From Rhodospirillales bacterium (lineage in GTDB: Bacteria > Pseudomonadota > Alphaproteobacteria > Rhodospirillales > Defluviicoccaceae), in the NCBI GenBank assembly GCA_016712375.1, contig JADJRE010000002.1, forward strand, positions 186,001-250,000: a DNA stretch of 64,000 nt. Direction: 5' to 3'. Every line of letters starts with the position of its first letter. Position 1 is the stretch's first letter. The translations under genes and the position numbers were made by a program. Below are positions 1 to 10,212 of this stretch, piece after piece. The notes under the pieces were generated by a model, which saw nothing but the letters and a program-made list of their open reading frames with translations, made no database searches and was not told the DNA's origin.

Positions 1-1701
1 CTATTTCGCCGCCCGCCACCGGGCCTCAAGTTGGATGGCGACCGGCTGACGCTGGAAAGTGCCGACTCGCTGCAATGGGATCCGGTGTTGATGCTGCGGC
101 TGTTTCATCAGGCACAGCGGCTTGGTCTGGATATCCATCCGCAGGCGCTGCGTTTGGTGCAGCAAAACCTGCGATTGGTCGATGCGCGCCTCCGCCTGGA
201 TCCTGAAGCCAACCGGCTCTTTGTTGAGATGCTGACGCACGAGGGCGACCCGGAGCTGGCGCTGAAACGGCTCGCTGATGCCGGAGTTTTCGGGCGCTTC
301 ATCCCCGAATTCGGGCGCGTGGTGTCGCAGATGCAGTACGACATGTACCATGTCTACACCGTCGACGAACACACGATCCGCGCCATCGGCATACTCAGTC
401 GCATCGAGCGCGGTGAGTTAAAGGAGCAACACCCTGCCGCGGCGACGGCACTGGGAGAGATACGCTCTCGCCGGGCGCTTTATCTCGCTGTGATGCTGCA
501 CGACATCGCCAAGGGTCGCGGCGGCGACCATTCCGAGATTGGTGCAGACATTGCCATGAGTCTGGCGCCGCGATTGGGGCTGGACGATTGGGAAAGCGAG
601 ACGGTTTCCTGGCTGGTCCGCCATCACTTGTTGATGAGTCGCACGGCGTTCAAGCGGGACATCGATGACTGGAAGACCGTCTGTGACTTCACTGACCGCG
701 TCCAGTCGCCAGAACGGCTGCGGATGCTGCTGATTCTGACCAACGTCGATATCCGCGCCGTCGGCCCGAACATTTGGAACGCCTGGAAGTGCGGGCTGCT
801 CGAGGAGTTGTACTATCGGGCGCTTGAAGAGATGGAAATGGCTGCTGGCCAGCCGGCTGAGCGGCGCACAATGCGGGTCGAGCGCGCAAAGGCGAAACTC
901 CGCGCCCGGCTCGTCGACTGGGACGATGCGACGCGCGAGAGCTACATCACCAGAGGTTATTCCGACTACTGGCTGGCGTTTGGCACCGAAGAGCACTTAC
1001 GCCATTTTGAACTGATGCGTCGTGCCGACGTCGCCGGCAAACATCTTCATGTTGAAGTACGCACCCATCCCTCGCGTGATGTCACCGAGATCACCATTTA
1101 CGCTCCCGACCATCCCGGCTTGTTCGCACAGATCGCCGGAGCAATGTCGCTGTCTGGCGCCTCGATCGTCGGTGCCAAGGTGGTCACGCTTGCAAACAGC
1201 ATGGCTCTCGACGTCTTTCACATTCAAGACCTGAGCGGCGGGCCTTTTGACAGCGAAGACCGGCTGCTCCGGCTGAATCGGCGGATCGAAGCCGCGGTGG
1301 TTGGCAACATCCAGCCGGCGCGCGAACTGCAGGCAATGCGCGTGCGGGCGCTTCCGAGCCGTACGCGGGTCTTCAAGGTGCCGCCGCGAGTAATTTTCGA
1401 CAACAAGGCTTCGGCCAGCAATACCGTGATCGAGGTGAACGGCCGCGATCGACCTGGCTTTCTGCACGACGTCACCTCGACCCTGACCGCGCACGGCCTG
1501 CAGATCGTCAGCGCTCATATCTCAACCTATGGGGAGCGGGTGGTAGACGTCTTCTACGTCAGGGACGTGTTCGGCTTGAAGATCGAGCAGCCGGCGAAAC
1601 TGCAGAAACTTGAAAGCCGCCTGCTCGAGGCGATTGCCCCGGCCGAAGAACGCCCGCCCTATGTCCCGGAAAATGCAGAGGAAAGCTCGGCGGCGGAGTA
1701 G
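1..1701 (+). CDS. glnD: Bifunctional uridylyltransferase/uridylyl-removing enzyme GlnD, 3' part (5' end outside window)
   Basis: GlnD adds UMP to and removes it from the PII proteins, signalling nitrogen status in the cytoplasm. The reading frame is open from base 1, so the gene begins upstream; about 566 codons of a protein that is usually around 900 residues are visible. The HD phosphohydrolase (uridylyl-removing) domain is seen at MLHDIAKGRGGDHSEIGADIA near codons 165-185. Two C-terminal ACT domains follow, the first around EITIYAPDHPGLFAQIAGAM and the second around VIEVNGRDRPGFLHDVTSTL. The N-terminal nucleotidyltransferase domain is off the left edge. The gene ends at a TAG, which shows that TAG is used as a normal stop in this genome. 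murJ follows on the same strand after 158 bases. Confidence 0.95.
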   Translation, partial: LFRRPPPGLKLDGDRLTLESADSLQWDPVLMLRLFHQAQRLGLDIHPQALRLVQQNLRLVDARLRLDPEANRLFVEMLTHEGDPELALKRLADAGVFGRFIPEFGRVVSQMQYDMYHVYTVDEHTIRAIGILSRIERGELKEQHPAAATALGEIRSRRALYLAVMLHDIAKGRGGDHSEIGADIAMSLAPRLGLDDWESETVSWLVRHHLLMSRTAFKRDIDDWKTVCDFTDRVQSPERLRMLLILTNVDIRAVGPNIWNAWKCGLLEELYYRALEEMEMAAGQPAERRTMRVERAKAKLRARLVDWDDATRESYITRGYSDYWLAFGTEEHLRHFELMRRADVAGKHLHVEVRTHPSRDVTEITIYAPDHPGLFAQIAGAMSLSGASIVGAKVVTLANSMALDVFHIQDLSGGPFDSEDRLLRLNRRIEAAVVGNIQPARELQAMRVRALPSRTRVFKVPPRVIFDNKASASNTVIEVNGRDRPGFLHDVTSTLTAHGLQIVSAHISTYGERVVDVFYVRDVFGLKIEQPAKLQKLESRLLEAIAPAEERPPYVPENAEESSAAE

Positions 1702-1859
1702 CCTGCCGCTTTTCCCTTTCCTCGGGCAATGGTGAGCCGCTAGTACTAGCTCATTGACGGCTGGCACACATGCTGCCTTGGTGTCTGCTCTTGACCCTCG
1801 GGCACCCATCGCGAGAGGCAGTAGTCAGCCGTCTGGCCTGACGACAATTCCGGCGCTGC

Positions 1860-3404
1860 ATGTCGCTTCTTCGCTCCATCGCGACCATTGGCGGGCTGAC
1901 CATGGTCAGCCGGGTTCTAGGCTTTGCCCGGGACACGCTGATGGCCGCGTTGCTGGGCGCTGGCCCGGTGGCCGATGCGTTCTTCGTGGCGCTTCGCTTT
2001 CCGAATCTCTTTCGATCACTTTTCGCCGAGGGGGCCTTTTCGGCGGCGTTCGTACCGATTTTCGTCGGCACGCTGACGGCGGAGGGACGCACGAAGGCGA
2101 TTGTCTTCGCCGAGCAGGCCTTGGCGGTGTTGACGGCGGCGTTGCTAGCGTTCGTCTTGCTGGTCGAGATCTTCATGCCGGCGTTCATCACCCTGCTGGC
2201 GCCGGGGTTTATCGGGACGGAAACCTTTGGGCTCGCGGTCCAGTTCTCGCGGCTCACCTTTCCCTATCTCCTTTTCATTTCGCTGACAGCGCTCCAGGGC
2301 GGCGTCCTGAACGCGTTCGGGCGGTTCGCCGCACCTGCGGCGACGCCCATCCTGCTCAATATCTCCCTGATTACCGCCTTGCTCGGCACGGGACCGATGA
2401 TGCCGACGATGGGCCACGCCCTCTCATGGGGCGTCGTCGTCGGCGGGGTCATCCAGTTCCTGTGGCTGCTGCGGAGCTGTGGCCGTGAAGGCGTATGGCT
2501 GAGGCTGCCGTGGCCACGGCTTACAGCGGATGTCCGCCGCATGCTCCTGCGAGCCCTGCCCGTGGCGTTCGGCGCCGGTGTCTACCAGGTCAACGTCATG
2601 GCCGGGACTGTACTCGCCTCGCTACTGCCGGTGGGCTCGGTCTCGTACCTGTTCTACGCCGATCGGCTAAATCAGCTGCCCTACGGCATCATCGGGGTCG
2701 CAGTCAGTACCGCGCTGCTTCCTCTGCTCTCTCGCCAGGTGCGGGCCGGCGAGGTGGATGCCGCCCTGGCAAGCCAGAACCGGGCGCTGGAGTTCGCCAT
2801 TTTCTTCATGCTGCCGGCGGCCGCCTCGCTGATTGTGCTGGCAGCGCCAATCATCGACGTGCTCTTCCGTCGCGGTGCCTTCGGCCCGGTCGAGGTGAAC
2901 GAGACGGCGCATGCGCTGTCGGCGTTCGCCGCCGGACTACCGGCCCTGATGCTGGTGAAGTCGCTGACCCCGGGTTTTTTCGCCCGTGAAGACACCTGGA
3001 CACCGGTCAAGATCGCAATTGTCTGTGCAATCATCAACGTTGCGCTCGCCGCTCTGCTGATGCTGCCGCTGCGGCATGTGGGGATTGCGCTGGCCGCGTC
3101 AGTCGCCAACTGGCTGAACGCCGTGCTGCTGGCAATTGTCCTTTACCGCCGCGGGTTCTTGCAGGCGGACGCGCGGCTAAAGTCGCGCCTTCCCCGCACG
3201 ATGCTGGCAACAGCCGCGATGTCAGCCGCTCTCCTTGGGGTGCTGCCGCTTGCCGAAGCCTGGCTTAGCGGGCCCTTCATCCAGCGGGCCAGCGCGTTGG
3301 CGTGCCTGATTACCTTGGGCGCCGTCGTTTTCATGGTATCCGCGACCATCCTCGGCGCGGCGCGCGCCGCCGAGGTGCGAGCGCTGTTCCACCGCCGCCG
3401 TTGA
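1860..3404 (+). CDS. murJ: Lipid II flippase MurJ (MviN)
   Basis: MurJ moves lipid II from the inner to the outer face of the cytoplasmic membrane for peptidoglycan synthesis. The 514-residue product starts with the family signature (SRVLGFARDTLMAALLG, then ADAFFVALRFPNLFRSLFAE) and is hydrophobic throughout, consistent with 14 membrane segments of the MOP exporter superfamily. The length is normal for the family. The glnD-murJ order is, from memory, common in alphaproteobacteria. No clear ribosome binding site precedes the ATG. The gene converges on ispE with a 136-base gap in which I see no obvious hairpin terminator. Confidence 0.95.
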   Translation: MSLLRSIATIGGLTMVSRVLGFARDTLMAALLGAGPVADAFFVALRFPNLFRSLFAEGAFSAAFVPIFVGTLTAEGRTKAIVFAEQALAVLTAALLAFVLLVEIFMPAFITLLAPGFIGTETFGLAVQFSRLTFPYLLFISLTALQGGVLNAFGRFAAPAATPILLNISLITALLGTGPMMPTMGHALSWGVVVGGVIQFLWLLRSCGREGVWLRLPWPRLTADVRRMLLRALPVAFGAGVYQVNVMAGTVLASLLPVGSVSYLFYADRLNQLPYGIIGVAVSTALLPLLSRQVRAGEVDAALASQNRALEFAIFFMLPAAASLIVLAAPIIDVLFRRGAFGPVEVNETAHALSAFAAGLPALMLVKSLTPGFFAREDTWTPVKIAIVCAIINVALAALLMLPLRHVGIALAASVANWLNAVLLAIVLYRRGFLQADARLKSRLPRTMLATAAMSAALLGVLPLAEAWLSGPFIQRASALACLITLGAVVFMVSATILGAARAAEVRALFHRRR

Positions 3405-3540
3405 CCATTCGAAGAAACGTCCAGGGCACGGGTGAGGGTGATAGCTGGATAGCCTCGCTGGTGGCTCAGAAACTGCTCGCCCACCGCCCGCGTCCGCTTC
3501 CCGATCCCCGGAACGGTCGCGGCTGGCGATTTCCTCCGCT

Positions 3541-4440
3541 TTACGCCACGATATCGGCGGCGGCAATCCACCAGCCGGGATGCTGATCGGCGAGCACGCC
3601 CGCCGCTGCCTGCGCCGCCGGCAGGTCGGCGCAGAGGCCGAAGCAGGTGGCGCCGCTGCCGCTCATTCTGGCGAGCAGCACGCCTGGTGTCGTGGACAGC
3701 GCGTCCAGGACCGTTGCCACTTCCGGAACGAGAGCAATGGCGGCGGCGGTGAGGTCGTTGCCGCGTCGGGCGAGCAGCTCCGCCAGCGCCGCCGCGTCCC
3801 GCGGTGTTGCTTCAAAGCGGCCCGAAGCGGAGAAGGGGCCGGTGCGGCCGCGGAAGACCTGGGGTGTCGGCAGCGGTATGCGCGGATTGGCCAGCACCAG
3901 AGCGCACGCAGGGAGCGCCGGTGCTTCCGCGATATCTTCGCCGATGCCGCCGACGAAGACCGGGCGGCCGTGCAGGCACATCGGCACGTCGGCGCCCAGA
4001 CCCAGCGCGATGCCGGCGAGCTCGCCGTCGGCAAGCGAAACGTTCCACAGCTTCACCAGCGCCCGCAGTACCGCCGCCGCGTCGGCCGAGCCGCCGCCGA
4101 TCCCAGAGGCTACCGGCAGCTGCTTTTCCAGGCGGATCGCCCCGCGGGCCGGCTGACCAGTTGCCGCGGCAAGGGCACGGGCGGCGCGCAAAACCAGATT
4201 ATCTTCCCCGGCTGGAACGTCCGCGCCGAAGGGTCCGCTGACGGCGAGCCGCAGATCCTCGGCCGCCGCCGCCTCGACCCGGTCGCCCTCGCCGGCGAAC
4301 ACCACCAGGCTGTCGAGCAGATGATAGCCATCGGCGCGGCGGCCCAGCACATGCAGGTAGAGATTGACCTTCGCCGGCGCCCGCGCGGCGATGACGTCCG
4401 CAAGCTCGGCTTGCGTCATGAACACCTCGCCGGATCTCAT
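3541..4440 (-). CDS. ispE: 4-diphosphocytidyl-2-C-methyl-D-erythritol kinase IspE
   Basis: IspE phosphorylates CDP-methylerythritol in the non-mevalonate isoprenoid pathway. The 299-residue protein is a GHMP kinase: APAKVNLYLHVLGRRADGYH near the start, the ATP-binding LPVASGIGGGSADAAA in the middle and a C-terminal MSGSGATCFGL. I chose the start at 4440 because its ATG overlaps the stop of the upstream TPR lipoprotein gene as ATGA, indicating translational coupling. An in-frame ATG at 4419 (MTQAELADV) is an alternative, and a longer frame to 4542 would overlap the upstream gene heavily. Confidence 0.93.
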   Translation of the reverse strand: MRSGEVFMTQAELADVIAARAPAKVNLYLHVLGRRADGYHLLDSLVVFAGEGDRVEAAAAEDLRLAVSGPFGADVPAGEDNLVLRAARALAAATGQPARGAIRLEKQLPVASGIGGGSADAAAVLRALVKLWNVSLADGELAGIALGLGADVPMCLHGRPVFVGGIGEDIAEAPALPACALVLANPRIPLPTPQVFRGRTGPFSASGRFEATPRDAAALAELLARRGNDLTAAAIALVPEVATVLDALSTTPGVLLARMSGSGATCFGLCADLPAAQAAAGVLADQHPGWWIAAADIVA

Positions 4441-6170
4441 GGCTTCTCGGCGCTTGCCGCCCGCAGTGGGCGCTCCGCCAGTTTGCGTTCGATCGCCGTC
4501 TTCAACTCCGCTTCGGGATCGTTGTCGAGCGCCGCCTGCCATTGAAAACGAGCCTCGCGCTGGCGGCCGACCGCCCAGTAGGCATCGCCGAGGTGATCGT
4601 TGATCGCGGCATCTTCCGGTCGCAGTTCCACCGCGCGCTCCAGATGCACCACAGCCTCATCGTTGCGGCCGAGCCGGAACATCACCCAGCCGAGGCTGTC
4701 GACGATGTAACCGTCGTGCGGCTGCAATTCGACCGCTTTGCGGATCATCGCTTCGGCTTTCTCCAGGTTCTGCCCCTGTTCTACCCAGGAGTAGCCCAGA
4801 TAGTTGAGTACGAACGGCTGGTCAGGCTCGAACTCCAGCGCCTTGAGAAAGTCCGCCTCGGCGCGCGGCCATTGCTTTGAGCGCTCCAACGCGATGCCGC
4901 GTGCGTACAGAAGCCGCCAGTGGCGGGGCTGCAGGGTACCGATGCGTGCAACCGCCTGATCGTAGGCTTCCACCGCCTCGGCGAAGCGCTCGTGCCGCCG
5001 CAGCATGTCGCCCAGCTCACTGAACGGCTCGAAGTCGGTCGGTCGTTCCGCCCCGAGTTGCCGCAGCATCGCCTGCGCCTCGTCGAAGCGGTCGAGCCGG
5101 TCGAGATTTCGGGCAATGCCAAGACGCGCCGTCGCCGCCAGCGGATCGTTGCGGTCGATCGATTGATAGACGCGGTTGGCTTCGGACCAGCGATCGCTGT
5201 TCTCCAGCATGTCGCCGACGAGGATCTGCAACGGCGGAAAATCCGGGCGCAGGTAAAGGCCGAGTTGGCCGAGCGCGAGAGCGGTATCGCGATTGTTCTG
5301 CCGGCCGACAATACCCGAGGCGTCGAACAGTGCCTCCGCAGCGCCGGAGCGAGCATCATTGATATCCCGCGCAGGCGGCTTGCCTGCCGACCGGAGCTGG
5401 AGCAGAAGCGGCTCCAGCAATTGCGAACCGGCGTGGCGTTCCTCGTAAGCTTCGTATACGGCCTGCGCCTCGTCCTTCAGGCCGGCCCGCTGAAAGATAC
5501 CTCCAGAGAGCACGGCCAGCCGCAGCCAGGGCTCCGATTGCGCCTTAACGGCAGCCCGTGCGTGGGTCAGAGCGGCCTGCCGATCACCGGCAAAATCGGT
5601 CAGCCAAGCCGCATGCACGTCGTAGAGCGGCGTTGTCGAGGGCGTCGCCTTAAGCTTTTCCAAGCTCGCCATCGCCTTGTCGCGGTGCCCGGCGCCGAGC
5701 TCGGCCCAGGCTTGCAGTACAGGAAGGAGAAATGCCGATAGAGGGCTTTGCGGCATTTTGGCCAGTCGCTCGGCCGCCGGAGCGAACCGGCCGGCATGAA
5801 TATCGCCGACAGCCACGACGATATGCGCAAGCGCGGAGCTATCGTCCACCTTGAGATAGCGTTGCGCGACATCAACCGCCTCGGCCACCCGGCCATCGAG
5901 CGTCAGCACCAGCCAGGTGCGTCCGAGCAGGACTGGATCGTCGGGCGACTTCTGAAGCGCCGCCAGCAGAAATGTGGCGGCGTCAGTTTCCGCTCCCTCG
6001 ACACGAGCATGCCGGGCGGCAAGGTAGTTGCCGGTCACGGTAGAACCAGGAACGACCGGCGGCGTCGCGGTTGCCACCGCATCGTCGCAGCCGGCAAGCG
6101 CGAGCAGGAGCGCGAAGGTGCTAAGCTTCCGCAGAACGCTTTCTCGTCGGTTGCCCGCGTTCATCGGCAA
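4437..6170 (-). CDS. TPR-repeat lipoprotein
   Basis: A 577-residue protein with a lipoprotein signal peptide: basic N-terminus, hydrophobic run and a lipobox LALAGC, so Cys near residue 28 is expected to be lipidated. The rest is alpha-helical tetratricopeptide repeats, clearest in the last third (for example the units around VLNYLGYSWVEQGQNLEKAE and IVDSLGWVMFRLGRNDEAV). TPR lipoproteins of this kind upstream of ispE are, as I recall, common in alphaproteobacteria and are thought to act as protein-protein scaffolds in the envelope; no enzymatic function is visible. It is coupled to ispE by a four-base overlap and starts 3 bases after the ETF-QO stop, so the three minus-strand genes look like one operon. 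Confidence 0.85.
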   Translation of the reverse strand: MPMNAGNRRESVLRKLSTFALLLALAGCDDAVATATPPVVPGSTVTGNYLAARHARVEGAETDAATFLLAALQKSPDDPVLLGRTWLVLTLDGRVAEAVDVAQRYLKVDDSSALAHIVVAVGDIHAGRFAPAAERLAKMPQSPLSAFLLPVLQAWAELGAGHRDKAMASLEKLKATPSTTPLYDVHAAWLTDFAGDRQAALTHARAAVKAQSEPWLRLAVLSGGIFQRAGLKDEAQAVYEAYEERHAGSQLLEPLLLQLRSAGKPPARDINDARSGAAEALFDASGIVGRQNNRDTALALGQLGLYLRPDFPPLQILVGDMLENSDRWSEANRVYQSIDRNDPLAATARLGIARNLDRLDRFDEAQAMLRQLGAERPTDFEPFSELGDMLRRHERFAEAVEAYDQAVARIGTLQPRHWRLLYARGIALERSKQWPRAEADFLKALEFEPDQPFVLNYLGYSWVEQGQNLEKAEAMIRKAVELQPHDGYIVDSLGWVMFRLGRNDEAVVHLERAVELRPEDAAINDHLGDAYWAVGRQREARFQWQAALDNDPEAELKTAIERKLAERPLRAASAEKP

Positions 6171-6173
6171 GCA

Positions 6174-7801
6174 TCACATGTTGGGATAGTTCGGGCCACC
6201 GCCGCCCTCCGGCACCACCCAGTTGATGTTCTGCGTCGGATCCTTGATGTCGCAGGTCTTGCAGTGGACGCAGTTGGCGGCGTTGATCTGCAAGCGTTTG
6301 CCGCCATTCTCCTCAACGAATTCGTACACTCCCGCCGGGCAGTAGCGCGCCTCTGGTCCGTCGTAGCGGGCGAGATTGATCGCCACCGGCACCGACGCGT
6401 CTTTCAGCGTCAGGTGCACCGGCTGATCTCTTCATGGTTAGTGGCGGAAATGAAGACCGACGACAGCTTGTCGAAACTGACGACACCGTCCGGCTTCGGA
6501 TATTGGATTTTTGGGGAGGCGTCGGCCGGTTTCAGCCGGTCATGGTCAGCGTGATTCTTGAATGTCCATGGTGCCCGGCCGCGGAAGAGGTAGGTGTCGA
6601 GGGCCGAGTAGGCAATGCCAAGCCACAGTCCGGCGTGGAAGGAGGGGCGGACGTTGCGCACTTTATAAAGCTCATCCCACACCCAGCTCGCCTTCAAGGC
6701 CTCCGGATAGGCTTCTACCACTGGCGGCGGCGCTTCGGCTGCGAGGGCCTCGAAGATGGCCTCGGCGCAGACGATGCCCGATTTCATCGCCGTGTGGGTG
6801 CCCTTGATCTTGGGGACGTTGAGGAAGCCCGCAGTATCGCCGATCAGCGCGCCGCCCGGAAACACCAGGCGCGGCACTGACTGATAGCCCCCCTCCGCCA
6901 GCGCCCGCGCGCCGTAGGCGATGCGCCGGCCACCTTCGAACGTCGGGCGGATCGCCGGGTGCGTCTTGAACCGCTGGAACTCGTCGAATGGGCTGAGATG
7001 TGGGTTCTGGTAGTCCAGCCCGATGACAAAGCCGACCGCGACCTGATTGTCCTCCAAATGGTAGAGAAACGAGCCGCCATAGGTGTGGCGATCCATCGGC
7101 CAGCCGACCGTGTGGACGACGTGGCCGGGCTTATGCTGCGCCGGATCCACCTCCCACAATTCCTTTATGCCAATCCCAAACGTCTGCGGATCGACCCCTT
7201 CGCGCAGGTTGAAGCGCTCCATTAATTGTTTGGACAACGAGCCCCGGCAGCCTTCGGCGAAGATCGTATAGGTTGCGTGCAGCTCCACACCCGGCTGAAA
7301 ATTCTCACCAGGTTTGCCGTCGCGCTCCACTCCCATGTCACCGGTGGCGACCCCCATCACCCGGCCGTTCTCGTCGTACAGCACTTCAGCGGCGGCAAAC
7401 CCCGGGTAAATCTCGACACCCAGTTCCTCGGCCTGCGTCGCCAGCCAGCGGCAGACGTTGCCGAGGCTGACGATGTAGTTGCCGTGGTTGTGCATCTGCG
7501 GCGGTGTCGGCAGCCGGAAGGCTTTCTTTTCGGTCAGGAACAGGAACATGTCGTCGCCGGCCGGTGTCAGCAGCGGCGCGCCACGTTCCCGCCAGTCGGG
7601 AATGAACTCGTCCAGCGCGCGTGTTTCGATCACCGCGCCCGAAAGGATATGCGCGCCGATCTCCGCGCCTTTTTCCACGACGCAGACGCCGATCTCCCGA
7701 TTGTGCTGCTGCGCCAGCTGCTTCAGTCTTATGGCCGCACTGAGCCCTGAAGGCCCGCCGCCGACAATCACCGCGTCGAATTGCATCGAATCGCGGGCCA
7801 T
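6174..7801 (-). CDS. Electron transfer flavoprotein-ubiquinone oxidoreductase, frameshifted near 6427
   Basis: ETF-QO passes electrons from electron transfer flavoprotein to ubiquinone at the inner membrane. The first frame (7801 to about 6427) carries the FAD-binding GGGPSGLSAAIRLK motif at residue ~14 and the family body up to SSVFISATNHEE. The family continues with DQPVHL..., and exactly that sequence is found in the next frame (6419-6174), with the 4Fe-4S Cys cluster CPAGVYEF...NCVHCKTCDIKDP. One base appears to be missing after GAG at about 6427, so the flavin part and the iron-sulfur part are separated. The ATG at 7801 is preceded by a GGGGAGA ribosome binding site; an upstream ATG at 7816 is less likely. 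Either a sequencing error or a real inactivating deletion. Confidence 0.88.
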
Positions 7802-7916
7802 AGCATCTCCCCGCATTACAGCCGCTCCTTCACCAGGCGCGGTTTATACCATAGGGTTCCGGAAAGGGGCCGCAAATTCGATGCCAAAATAAGCACTGGG
7901 AGTACCGCCGCCGCCG

Positions 7917-8774
7917 ATGACCGAGCGCACGATCATAGACGCCGAAGCGCTGCTGCGCTGGTATTTGGAAGCTGGCGTGGACGAAGCTATCGGCGAGGCT
8001 GCGGTCAATCGATTCGAGAAAAGCGAATCGATCGGCGATTTTTCGGTTTCGAGAACCCGCGCGGAGCAGGCGCTGCCATCACCACAGGCACCGCGATCGC
8101 CCCCGTCATCGACAGCAGAGGTGCGGCTACCCATCGCCGACGCAGCGGTTTCCACAACCGGTGGACCTGCGGCGGTAGAAAGTGCGGTGGCGCTGGCCCA
8201 GCGGGCGACCACTCTCGAAGAAGTGCGGACCGCACTTGCTGGATTCGACGGCTGTCCCCTGTCGCAGACGGCGACCAACCTGGTTTTTGGTGACGGTTTT
8301 TCGCAAGCGAGGGTGGTGCTGATCGGCGAGGCGCCAGGTGCCGAAGAGGATCGGCGCGGCGTGCCGTTCGTTGGGCCGAGTGGCAGGCTGCTCGACAAGA
8401 TGCTCGCCTCGATTTGCCTCGATCGATCCAAGGTATTCATAACGAACACGATATTCTGGCGTCCGCCGGGCAACCGCAGTCCGATGTCGAGTGAAGTTGC
8501 CGCCTGCATGACCTTCGTTTAGCGCATCATTGAGCTGATCGATCCGCATCTACTGGTTGCACTCGGTGGTCCGGCGGCGGGAGCGCTCCTCGGTCATCAA
8601 GAGAGCGTCGGGCGTCTCCGCGGCCGATGGTTCACCTATCAGACGGCGCGGATGCCGCGGCCGATCGCGGCCACGGCGCTCTTTCATCCGGCCTATCTGC
8701 TGCGCTCTCCGGCGCAGAAGCGGCTTGCATGGCGGGACCTTTTGGCAATCAAGAATAGAATTGCCGAGCATTGA
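7917..8774 (+). CDS. Uracil-DNA glycosylase, family 4, with in-frame TAG at 8520-8522
   Basis: Family 4 UDGs remove uracil from DNA and usually carry an Fe-S cluster. After a variable N-terminal extension typical of alphaproteobacterial members, the frame shows VLIGEAPGAEEDRRGVPFVG, the substrate loop of this family, near residues 138-158, and FITNTIFWRPPGNRSP. Translation stops at a TAG directly after AACMTFV, but the same frame continues without further stops through RIIELIDPHLLVALGGPAA, LRGRWF and the HPAYLLRSP motif to a TGA at 8774. The family normally reads through this point, so a single base change (for example CAG to TAG) breaks an otherwise intact gene. It is divergent from ETF-QO. 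Confidence 0.82.
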
Positions 8775-8901
8775 TTCGGCTTTGGTCCGCTGCATTTCCC
8801 AAGGAACTGTGATTAATTGAGAACACGCCAGACATTTTTGCTTGCCAGCCGATCCGAACCGTTGTTAGAACGAATCGGGGAAAGCACTCTGGGAAAGAAT
8901 A

Positions 8902-10212
8902 TTGCCACGTCTCGCAACGATCATCGGGTTGCTCTCGTATTGTCTGGTGTTGGCGGCACTGCCGGCGTCAGCGGATGTACAAGTGCCGCCACTCTCGACC
9001 CCGCAATACTCATATTTACCTGAGCGGACTGGGTCGATCGGCGAATCAGTGCTCGATGATTTCGTCGGGCGGGAGCCGGCGGCGGCCGCGTATCTGCAAA
9101 CCCGCGTCAGCTATGGGACGTCTTCCGGCAGGAGTGGACGGCAATCGGTCGATGCCGCCTGGTCGGCCGGCCTCGCTGCCTGGCGGTCGGGCGATTATGG
9201 TGCCGCGGCGGAGTTGTTCGAGGCCGTGGCGGAGAACGGCCGCTCGGAGTGGTTCGCCGCCGGCGGCGCTTTTTGGGCCGCGCGAGCGCATCTGTTTGCT
9301 CATCAGCCGCAAGCGGTCACGCGGTGGCTTTCAGTGGCCGCCGAAGCACCCGAAACCTTTTACGGCCTGCTGGCGCGCCGCATCCTTGGCCTGCCGATGC
9401 CGTTTCAGTGGGACCTGACAGAAGCCGACGTCGCGGCTCTCGCCGCCATAGACGAGTCGGCCGAGGGGCAACGCGCGCTGGCGCTGATCAACAGCGGCGA
9501 TTACGAGCGCGCCGAAAGGCTGCTGCGCGGCCTTGCCGCGAGCGGCCGCACGGACCTCGGGCATGGGGCAATGATCGTTGCCGAGCGCGCCGGCATGGCC
9601 GATCTGGCGTTTCGGCTGCAGCGCATGTTGGCGCCCTACGGGATCGAGTTTGATCGAGCCGCCTATCCGCTGCCCCGCTGGCGGCCGGAGGGCGGTTTCA
9701 GCACCGACCGGGCGCTGGTTTATGCGCTGATGCGTCAGGAATCGAACTTCAATCCGGGAGCCGTCAGCGCGGCCGGGGCACGCGGCGTGATGCAACTTAT
9801 GCCAGCGACGGCGCGGTTCGTCGCCCGAGCCTCGGGCTTCCCCGGCGGCGCGGCGCAGTTCCGCCGTCCTGAGGTGAACATCGCACTCGGCGAGCGGTAT
9901 CTGGAAATGCTGCTGGCCGACGACTCGGTTGGTCCCGACCTGTTCCTGCTGACCGCCGCCTGGAACGGCGGCCCGGCGAACGTCGAGCGCTGGCGGCGCG
10001 ATGTGCAGACGCTCGACGATCCGCTGTTGTTCATTGAGACCATTCCGTTCGGTGAAACGCGTGCCTTCATCGAACATGTGCTCGCCAACCTATGGATCTA
10101 TCGTCACCGTCTAGGCATCGACTCGCCATCGCTGGACTCGCTGGCGGCTGGTCGCTGGCCGAACTGGGATGTTCCGGAACAAACCGCAGTCGAGATTGCC
10201 GAGCATGAATAA
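8902..10212 (+). CDS. Soluble lytic murein transglycosylase (SLT family, secreted)
   Basis: A 436-residue secreted peptidoglycan hydrolase that cleaves the MurNAc-GlcNAc bond to give 1,6-anhydro ends. The start appears to be TTG at 8902, preceded by GGGAAAGA; it opens a signal peptide (hydrophobic IIGLLSYCLVLAALPASA, cleavage after ASA). The C-terminal SLT domain holds the catalytic Glu in MRQESNFNPGAVSAAGARG followed by VMQLMPATA, at residues ~275-300. The preceding helical region resembles the alpha-superhelix of Slt70-type enzymes, including YGLLARRILGLP. It overlaps the moaB start by 8 bases. Confidence 0.9.
   Translation: MPRLATIIGLLSYCLVLAALPASADVQVPPLSTPQYSYLPERTGSIGESVLDDFVGREPAAAAYLQTRVSYGTSSGRSGRQSVDAAWSAGLAAWRSGDYGAAAELFEAVAENGRSEWFAAGGAFWAARAHLFAHQPQAVTRWLSVAAEAPETFYGLLARRILGLPMPFQWDLTEADVAALAAIDESAEGQRALALINSGDYERAERLLRGLAASGRTDLGHGAMIVAERAGMADLAFRLQRMLAPYGIEFDRAAYPLPRWRPEGGFSTDRALVYALMRQESNFNPGAVSAAGARGVMQLMPATARFVARASGFPGGAAQFRRPEVNIALGERYLEMLLADDSVGPDLFLLTAAWNGGPANVERWRRDVQTLDDPLLFIETIPFGETRAFIEHVLANLWIYRHRLGIDSPSLDSLAAGRWPNWDVPEQTAVEIAEHE

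Noticed and set aside
3580..4545. A 321-residue plus-strand frame opposite ispE
   Set aside because: Arg/Gly/Ala-rich shadow of the high-GC ispE gene, with no homology or ribosome binding site.
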